NCBI GenBank assembly: GCA_003153875.1
Contig: PMBY01000444.1
Coordinates: 1-9,371, forward strand
Source: Myxococcales bacterium
GTDB lineage: Bacteria > Myxococcota > Polyangia > Fen-1088
Direction: 5' to 3'
DNA: 9,371 nucleotides
The notes under the pieces are model-generated. The model saw nothing but the letters and a program-made list of their open reading frames with translations, searched no databases and was not told the DNA's origin. Positions within the stretch are counted from its first letter, which is position 1, and each line of letters starts with the position of its first letter. Positions 1 through 4,641 of the stretch are shown piece after piece. A program made the position numbers and the translations under genes.

Positions 1-209
1 CGATAGTCGACGTACCCGACGTCGTAGGGGTCAATGATGGTGTTCCACTTGCCATTCAAGCTGACCAACTGTCGCGCATGCACGTTGGCCAGGGTGGGCT
101 CGGCGGACGCTGCCGACGACAGCGCCAGCAGCAGGGCCGGACCGGCGACAGCCGGCCAAAAACGGAAGTGCGAGCGGGGAAATGCACGTCGGCTGTAGTC
201 AGATCTCAT
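1..209 (-). CDS. Exported glycoside hydrolase family 2-like protein, N-terminal fragment (runs off left edge)
   Basis: Reading the minus strand from ATG at 209-207 gives 69 codons with no stop before the window edge. Residues 1-36 are a signal peptide with a long basic n-region, a hydrophobic core (about PAVAGPALLLALSSAASA) and an ASA cleavage site before Glu37. Residues 47-69 read QLVSLNGKWNTIIDPYDVGY then VDY. The SLNGxW...IIDPYxxGYxDYR pattern is what I know from the start of the mature part of GH2 beta-glucuronidase/beta-galactosidase-like enzymes, so a periplasmic or secreted exo-glycosidase is likely; the catalytic domain lies outside the window. A strong Shine-Dalgarno, GGAGG with a 4-nt spacer (plus-strand 214-218), fixes the start. 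It follows the lipoprotein gene on the same strand after 60 bp and could be co-transcribed with it. The substrate cannot be told from this fragment. Confidence 0.72.
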   Translation of the reverse strand, partial: MRSDYSRRAFPRSHFRFWPAVAGPALLLALSSAASAEPTLANVHARQLVSLNGKWNTIIDPYDVGYVDY

Positions 210-238
210 GGCACCTCCAGCTATACACCAACTGTTCG
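195..238 (-). repeat. Direct repeat copy A: GH2 ribosome-binding and start region
   Basis: This 44-bp segment matches 1241-1284 with two mismatches (positions 197 and 204); 205-238 is identical over 34 bp. It holds the GGAGG Shine-Dalgarno, the ATG and the first codons of the GH2-like gene, plus about 29 bp upstream of the ATG. Beyond 238 the two copies diverge at once. On the coding side the similarity fades slowly over about 50 more bases. Confidence 0.85.
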
Positions 239-269
239 CGGCGGGTGGTGTGTTTGGCTCCAGTTCGTC

Positions 270-1178
270 CTACGGAGCGAGCGCCACAAAATCACGAGCG
301 ACGATGAAGACGTCCAGGCTCGTGGCATCGACGTTCACGTCCGGCGTGGACCGCCAGGCTTCGACAGCGCTCACCTCGTAGCTGACACCGCCAAAGCTGC
401 AACAGCCTGAAGTGTGGGCGGCTATTGCACAAGTCTCCGTCGCCCCTTTGAGGATGACGGTAAGGAAGTAGGTCGGGCTAAAGCCTGGTGCGCTCGCGAC
501 GCAAAGGGGCGCCTCGGAACCGGAAACGACGAATTCCGGCAGGATCTGAGGATCCCACGGTTCTGGCCGTTGGCCCCCAGCCTCTGCAAGAAGGAGCCGC
601 CCAGAGACGTCTCGAACCGTCACCATCCTGGACGCCCCGCTCTCAAAATCGCCCACCGAAATGCCCATGTGGATGTCGAGTATATCTCCCACCTGCACGG
701 CGAACACCTGCCTGCGCAGAACCGCGCCGATCAAGACGGGACACGGCGACGTCCCGTCGATGCGCGTGCCCTGAATCTTGTCGTAGAAGTATCCTGGGTG
801 CTCTGGGTCTCCCCACGAGCTGGAGCTTTCGACCCGCACCTTCCATCCTAGAGAGTAAAGGTCGTCAGACAGACATTCCGACCCGGAGCCGCCATCAGGA
901 AGAAATGAACCGATGCTGACCTTACCGTCGGGCAGATCCTGTGGCATCGAATCAGGGCACTGCCCAGACGAATCCAAACAAGAAAGAACCCCGTTGGTTC
1001 CGCAAGCCGGGTCCGCTGCGCTAGCGAGGGCATCGCAGCCGGAAGCAGGAGCGTCGGGCATCCGCGCGCCCGAGGTCCGGTTCCCACAAGCAGCCGGCTG
1101 AATAGGAAGCAAGGCCAACAAGCCAAGGCTTCGACCCCAAGCAAGCCGCATACGCATCGCCCTCTCCCAACGTATCAT
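270..1178 (-). CDS. Cys-rich putative lipoprotein of unknown function
   Basis: I do not recognise the family. The 302-residue product begins with a basic stretch, a hydrophobic core (LGLLALLPIQPAAC) and a probable lipobox Cys at residue 31, so an outer-membrane or cell-surface lipoprotein is likely. The first ~80 mature residues carry closely spaced cysteines (GCD, PACG, LSCL, GQCP); in all ten cysteines follow the lipid-bearing one, including a CC pair near the C-terminus, suggesting disulfides. The remainder looks beta-rich and may be a small sandwich domain. Three starts are possible: ATG at 1178, which overlaps the stop of a short upstream ORF as ATGA; ATG at 1157, with GGGAG six nt upstream; and ATG at 1151. 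I give the longest, but 1157 is nearly as likely. It lies between the two copies of a 44-bp repeat and upstream of the GH2 gene, so a role in sugar binding or uptake is possible but unproven. Confidence 0.7.
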   Translation of the reverse strand: MIRWERAMRMRLAWGRSLGLLALLPIQPAACGNRTSGARMPDAPASGCDALASAADPACGTNGVLSCLDSSGQCPDSMPQDLPDGKVSIGSFLPDGGSGSECLSDDLYSLGWKVRVESSSSWGDPEHPGYFYDKIQGTRIDGTSPCPVLIGAVLRRQVFAVQVGDILDIHMGISVGDFESGASRMVTVRDVSGRLLLAEAGGQRPEPWDPQILPEFVVSGSEAPLCVASAPGFSPTYFLTVILKGATETCAIAAHTSGCCSFGGVSYEVSAVEAWRSTPDVNVDATSLDVFIVARDFVALAP

Positions 1179-1255
1179 CCAGCCTGCCCCTCAAGCACCA
1201 ACCAAAGGCGCGGCTGCGAGCCGAAAGATGCGCGTCTGCCGTGGTCAGAGCTCAT
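1175..1255 (-). pseudogene. 26-codon ORF: decayed GH2-type gene start or leader peptide
   Basis: The ATG at 1255-1253 has the same GGAGG Shine-Dalgarno (plus-strand 1260-1264) and upstream bases as the GH2 gene. It encodes about 26 residues (MSSDHGRRASFGSQPRLWLV then LEGQAG) and stops at 1177-1175. This can be lined up with the GH2 N-terminus (MRSDYSRRAFPRSHFRFWPA): the basic run and the RxW are kept, but most nucleotide differences change the residue and the hydrophobic core is lost. That looks like drift in a broken 5' end. Its TGA overlaps the ATG of the lipoprotein gene at 1178, so it could instead now serve as a translated, coupled leader. Calling it a remnant is an inference; the repeat itself is seen directly. 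Confidence 0.45.
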
Positions 1256-1284
1256 GGCACCTCCAGCTATACACCAACTGTTCG
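1241..1284 (-). repeat. Direct repeat copy B, upstream of the lipoprotein gene
   Basis: This is the second copy of the 195-238 segment: 1251-1284 is identical to 205-238. It keeps the Shine-Dalgarno and ATG in the same orientation. The lipoprotein gene lies exactly between copies A and B, which are about 1.05 kb apart. Confidence 0.85.
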
Positions 1285-1535
1285 AATCCATCTTCGTGGG
1301 GAAGCCTTCTTGCCCAGTGTCTTGAGATAGGCAAGAACTCCTTACTTTCGCACACCCTGCCGTTGCAGCTTTGCTGGACGCCGGTGTTCTAGTGGAAACC
1401 AGCGCCGCCGCCGCGATCGCAGCTTCAGCTATGCGGCTTACCTGGACATCCTGCGCGCAGGAACCGAGATCGAGAGCGGACGATAGTGGCCTCGTCATGA
1501 GTTTGTCACCCGACACCCGCTGCGCGAACCCGTGC
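1285..1535. other. Stretch without an intact gene between divergent units
   Basis: About 250 bp separate the repeat from the toxin-antitoxin promoter. No ORF here has a recognisable product or a good ribosome-binding site. One plus-strand frame ending with TAG at 1484-1486 reads plausibly as a protein C-terminus (SFSYAAYLDILRAGTEIESG then R), preceded by an Arg-rich run, but I cannot assign it and it has no clear start. The right part contains a stretch similar to the GH74 gene start, listed separately. No tRNA, insertion-sequence end or CRISPR repeat is visible. Confidence 0.5.
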
Positions 1536-1541
1536 TTGTGA
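1481..1541 (+). pseudogene. Short remnant resembling the 5' end of the GH74-like gene
   Basis: From ATG at 1497, 24 of 30 bases match the first 30 bases of the GH74-like gene at 7579. The bases just upstream also align (CGATAGTG here, CGAAAGTG there, with a 2-nt gap before CTC). The reading frame gives MSLSPDTRCANPCL and stops at 1539-1541, against MSLLRNTLCALILF in the intact gene. Chance similarity cannot be ruled out over so short a stretch. Confidence 0.35.
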
Positions 1542-1564
1542 ACTAACCAAGGTTAGTCCACAAT
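1536..1564 (+). promoter_or_regulatory. Toxin-antitoxin operator palindrome overlapping a probable leaderless promoter
   Basis: Positions 1536-1563 form an inverted repeat. The inner arms ACTAACC/GGTTAGT are perfect around an AA centre; after one mismatched pair, the outer arms TTGTG/CACAA (with 1536-1563 included) are perfect too, so 12 of 13 pairs match. The outer arms lie in a promoter-like pair, TTGTGA (1536-1541) and CACAAT (1559-1564), with a 17-bp spacer. Transcription would begin at about 1570-1572, on or next to the antitoxin ATG, and no Shine-Dalgarno precedes that ATG. Type II antitoxins usually repress their own operon by binding such palindromes; bound here, the protein would cover both promoter boxes. 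Confidence 0.65.
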
Positions 1565-1571
1565 AGTCGCT

Positions 1572-1814
1572 ATGACCACCGTGAACATCCACGAGGCAAA
1601 GACGCATCTTTCGCGGCTGGTGGCACGCGTCGCGCGCGGAGAATCCTTCATCATCGCAAAGGCAGGCAAACCCCTTGCGCGCGTGATCCCCATCGAGGCC
1701 AAGGAATCTCCCGGGGATCGCCTCGGCTTCATGAAAGGGGAGATGGTCGTTCCCAAGGACTTCGACGAGATGGGACGTGACGAGATCGCCGCGCTGTTCG
1801 GAACTGCCAAATGA
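1572..1814 (+). CDS. Type II antitoxin, Phd/YefM family
   Basis: The 80-residue protein has the classic layout. The N-terminal half (residues 1-45) is a Phd/YefM DNA-binding and dimerisation domain, with the signature VNIHEAKTHLSRLVARVARG, then the IIAKAGKPLARVIP strand region. The C-terminal tail (about 50-80; MVVPKDFDEMGRDEIAALFG) is typical of the segment that wraps and blocks the toxin. It should neutralise the PIN nuclease encoded immediately downstream and, with it, repress the operon at the palindrome that ends 8 bp before the ATG. The stop overlaps the toxin start as ATGA, so the two are translationally coupled. Length and context agree closely with antitoxins paired with VapC-type PIN toxins. 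Confidence 0.93.
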   Translation: MTTVNIHEAKTHLSRLVARVARGESFIIAKAGKPLARVIPIEAKESPGDRLGFMKGEMVVPKDFDEMGRDEIAALFGTAK

Positions 1815-2197
1815 GGGTTCTTCTCGATACTCACCTGCTGCTGTGGGCGGCCGGTTCCCCGCAGCGCCTGCCCAGGACCGCCCTTTCCATCCTGAAGGCC
1901 CGAGATACCGTCCCCTTCTTCAGCGCAGCCAGTGTCTGGGAGGTGGTGATCAAGACGGGCCTCGGGCGATCCGATTTCCAAGTGGACGCGCGGCGCCTGC
2001 GCCACGGGCTTCTGCTTCACGGCTACGAGGAGCTGCCCATCACCGGCGAGCACGCGCTGGCCGTTCGTGCACTGCCATCTCTGCACAAGGATCCATTCGA
2101 CCGGATTCTCCTCGCCCAGGCTCAGAGCGAAGACCTCACCCTCTTGACCGCGGACAGAGAGTTAGCGGCCTACGGGCCGCCGTGCAAGCTGGTCTGA
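1811..2197 (+). CDS. vapC: PIN-domain ribonuclease toxin, VapC family
   Basis: The 128-residue protein is a single PIN domain of normal length. The four expected acidic metal ligands are visible: Asp6 in VLLDTHLLLW, Glu44 in SVWEV, Asp97 in KDPFDRILLAQ (Asp94 nearby) and Asp115 in LLTADREL. PIN toxins are Mg2+/Mn2+-dependent endoribonucleases that cut tRNA or rRNA and stop translation; which RNA this one cuts cannot be read from sequence. All catalytic residues are present, so it is probably active. It overlaps the antitoxin by 4 bp and is followed by two adjacent hairpins, making a complete two-gene operon. Such modules move horizontally and stabilise the DNA around them, which may explain its presence between CAZyme genes. 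Confidence 0.93.
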   Translation: MRVLLDTHLLLWAAGSPQRLPRTALSILKARDTVPFFSAASVWEVVIKTGLGRSDFQVDARRLRHGLLLHGYEELPITGEHALAVRALPSLHKDPFDRILLAQAQSEDLTLLTADRELAAYGPPCKLV

Positions 2198-2248
2198 CCT
2201 TCGAGAACCAGACCAGGGTTCATCGCCGCAATCGAGAACCTTTCTTTG
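2191..2248 (+). terminator. Tandem hairpins after the toxin gene, probable terminator
   Basis: The first hairpin pairs GGTCTG (2191-2196, overlapping the toxin stop) with CAGACC (2209-2214) around a 12-nt loop. Directly adjacent, AGGGTTC (2215-2221) pairs with GAACCTT (2236-2242, one G-T pair); it is extended inside by TCG/CGA after a bulged A, leaving a 7-nt loop. TCTTTG follows, a short T-rich tail. The second hairpin looks like a weak rho-independent terminator. Confidence 0.5.
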
Positions 2249-2268
2249 ATTCGGTTGTCTAAAGACGA

Positions 2269-4614
2269 ATGATGCCCCGTTCATCCCCCGGCATCTCGGG
2301 CATTCCATGGCTCCTCGTCTTGGGCATCATAGCCGCGGCTCTGATTTTGTCGATGCGTGCATTGGTGCCACCCGCGCCGCTCGGCCGGGACGCCCCTGCT
2401 GAGCGCTTCTCGGAAGGGAGGGCCAGGGACATCGTCTACCAACTTTCGGAGGGCATCGGTCGCCGCGTAAATGGCACCGAAGGATATGCCAAAGCTGCCG
2501 AATATCTGGCCGCGGAGCTGCACAAGATTCCGGGCGTCGAGGCCGAAACCTATCAGGGCTCGGGCACCTATATACATAGGGTATTCCCGGCGTCCCCGAT
2601 CGTGTATCGGAACACCAACGTCCTCGGACGCTTGCCGGGTAGAACCAGCGACACCATCCTGCTAGATGCGCACTTCGACACGTTGCCTGATTCGGTCGGT
2701 GCAGCGGACGACGCCGCCGGAGTCGCTTGCATCATCGAGGCGCTGCGCGTGCTGGCGCGCGAGGCGCCGCTCGACCGCACCATCGTCGTGAATCTCAACG
2801 GCGGTGAGGAAATGGGACTGCTCGGAGCCGCTGCGTTCCTGAAGCATCCTTGGGCCAAGGACGTTCGCGCCTACGTCTATCTGGAAGCTCTGCCGAGTGG
2901 CAGGGCGCTTTTGATCGGGGCCGGTCCCAACAATCCTTGGTTGGCGAAGACCTACGCGCGTGCGGTGGCAGCCCCACTTGGAACCGTTCTGGGACAGGAA
3001 CTGGCACAGAGTGGGATGCTGCCCTTCAATGGTGATTTCCAGCCCTTCCATGCAGCGGGCTTGGTCGGTCTGGACGTCGCAATGGCAGGGGATGCCGCGC
3101 GCGTGCACACCGATCTCGATCGGCTCACCGGCCTAGAGTCCGGCGGTGTGCAACACATGGGCGATGCCACGCTGGCGGCAACGCGAACGCTGGCCAACAG
3201 AAGCACCCAGTTGGGGCCGGATCCACAGCGCGTGGTCTACTACGACATCCTCGGCTACACCATGCTCGCTTACCCAATGTGGGTCGGACGCTTGCTCGGC
3301 GTCTGTGCATTGCTCTTGTTCGCATTGCTGTTGCTGCGGGCACGTGCGCGTCGTTTGCTGTCCCTGCGAAGTGCGCTGGCTGCCTGCGCATGGAATTGCC
3401 TTGGCGTGGGGGCGGGCATACTCGCGGCCCTTCTGCCGGCTTTGGCGTTGAAGGTGTTCCTGCATCGATCCATCGGCTGGTTCAGTGCACCGGCGCTGCT
3501 TTTGGCTTGCAGCGCTTTGCCCGCGGCAGCAGGCATGTTGTTCGTTCACAGCTGGTGGCGTGCGCGGGCAATGCGAAAGATGGTGGGTGACACCGATCGC
3601 GTGGCACTGACGGCCTGGATGGGCAGCCTGGTGTTTTGGGCCTTCTGGCTGCTGCTGGCAACACTTGGCGGGGCCGACGCGGGTTACCTTGCGTTCTACT
3701 GGGTTGCCGGCGGCGCTCTTGGTTTGCTAGCGGCAATTCTCCACCCACGCGCAGGTCTCGCAGGAGCGCTTCTAGGTCTTATCCCCGGGGCAATCGTGAC
3801 CATCGAGACAGCCACAGTGCTCACTGTGAATATCGCGCCCATGTCCGGGATGGTTCCTGCCAGCGTGCCCGCTGACATGCTCATCATTGTCCTGGCCGCA
3901 GTATCGACCGCCTTGGTCGGGGTGGTCGCGTTCACCCTGCCCTGTCGCACGGGCGGCGTGGGAAGGGCGGCGATCATCTGCGCAATCCTGGGCGTTGTTG
4001 GGATCGCGCTGACAGCAGCGCATTCACCCTACTCGGCCACACGTCCGAAACGCCTGGTGGCTCTGCACGCAGCCGATGGCGAGCAAAGTGCCTTGTTACT
4101 CGCCAGTACCGGTGCCAATGGAATGGATCCTTTGCTTTCCCTGCTTCCAAACGCAAAGCCAGCGCCGGCTAGCTGGCCCACCGTCATGATGAACCCCATC
4201 ACCCACATGCTGCCGGCAGCACTGCCTGCCATGCTAGCACCGCAGGCCGAAGTCACTGCGGAACACTACGATCCGGTTGTCGACGCCAGGCAGGTCACTC
4301 TTCACCTGCATGGAACCAGCGCGCAACTACAGCTGGCCATTCCAGCAAAGGCGCTGTTGGGCTGGTCAGCGAGCCCGCGCCTTGTCACGCTCCCGCCCAC
4401 GGAGAGCCACTATCACGTCAACTTCGAAGGCGTGCCATCAGCCGGGGTAGACATCCAGCTCGCCTTGCGAGGCTCGCAACCGGTCGAAGTCGATCTGCTT
4501 GGCATCGACGGCGCACCTGCCTCGGGTCCTGAGATCGAATCGGTGCGCAAACGTCTGCCCGTTTGGGTAACCCTAAGCTCGTACTCCTATCGCATGGCCC
4601 GGTCGAGGCTGTAG
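2269..4614 (+). CDS. Membrane M28 family metallopeptidase, ER metallopeptidase 1-like
   Basis: The 781-residue protein has an N-terminal membrane segment (about 12-33), a zinc aminopeptidase domain (about 48-310), eight further hydrophobic segments (about 337-356, 373-395, 403-427, 446-465, 473-490, 496-515, 533-556, 566-584) and a soluble C-terminal region (585-781). The M28 ligands are in place: His135 and Asp137 (DAHFDT), Asp147 (GAADDAAG), the catalytic/ligand pair Glu180-Glu181 (NGGEEMG), Glu206 (YLEA) and His280 (RVHTDLD). An Asp/Glu followed later by the H-T/S motif and then a polytopic C-terminal half is the layout of ERMP1/Fxna and its bacterial relatives. The protease domain should face the periplasm and remove N-terminal residues from peptides. 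Start: two adjacent ATGs (2269, 2272) with no clear Shine-Dalgarno; TCTAAA at 2258-2263 might be a -10 box for a leaderless message. It is not obviously linked to the neighbours. Confidence 0.9.
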   Translation: MMPRSSPGISGIPWLLVLGIIAAALILSMRALVPPAPLGRDAPAERFSEGRARDIVYQLSEGIGRRVNGTEGYAKAAEYLAAELHKIPGVEAETYQGSGTYIHRVFPASPIVYRNTNVLGRLPGRTSDTILLDAHFDTLPDSVGAADDAAGVACIIEALRVLAREAPLDRTIVVNLNGGEEMGLLGAAAFLKHPWAKDVRAYVYLEALPSGRALLIGAGPNNPWLAKTYARAVAAPLGTVLGQELAQSGMLPFNGDFQPFHAAGLVGLDVAMAGDAARVHTDLDRLTGLESGGVQHMGDATLAATRTLANRSTQLGPDPQRVVYYDILGYTMLAYPMWVGRLLGVCALLLFALLLLRARARRLLSLRSALAACAWNCLGVGAGILAALLPALALKVFLHRSIGWFSAPALLLACSALPAAAGMLFVHSWWRARAMRKMVGDTDRVALTAWMGSLVFWAFWLLLATLGGADAGYLAFYWVAGGALGLLAAILHPRAGLAGALLGLIPGAIVTIETATVLTVNIAPMSGMVPASVPADMLIIVLAAVSTALVGVVAFTLPCRTGGVGRAAIICAILGVVGIALTAAHSPYSATRPKRLVALHAADGEQSALLLASTGANGMDPLLSLLPNAKPAPASWPTVMMNPITHMLPAALPAMLAPQAEVTAEHYDPVVDARQVTLHLHGTSAQLQLAIPAKALLGWSASPRLVTLPPTESHYHVNFEGVPSAGVDIQLALRGSQPVEVDLLGIDGAPASGPEIESVRKRLPVWVTLSSYSYRMARSRL

Positions 4615-4641
4615 GGCACTTGACGTGCCGCAATACCCTAC
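4611..4641. terminator. Hairpin between convergent genes, possible bidirectional terminator
   Basis: The 27-bp gap between the convergent stops holds two nested options. GGCAC (4615-4619) pairs with GTGCC (4625-4629) around a 5-nt loop. GTAGGG (4611-4616) pairs with CCCTAC (4636-4641). The outer arm includes the stop codon of the peptidase gene and abuts the other stop. There is no T-run on either side, so its efficiency as a terminator is uncertain. Confidence 0.35.

Noticed and set aside
1391..1486. Plus-strand frame ending in SYAAYLDILRAGTEIESG then R, considered as the tail of a transposase or other lost gene
   Set aside because: It looks protein-like but is short, has no start, and no family could be named; no terminal inverted repeats of an insertion sequence were found nearby.
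1175..1516. 113-codon minus-strand ORF starting at 1516
   Set aside because: The upstream part has no recognisable domain or ribosome-binding site and is read through the duplicated untranslated region. Only its last 26 codons, from 1255, have a real start signal.
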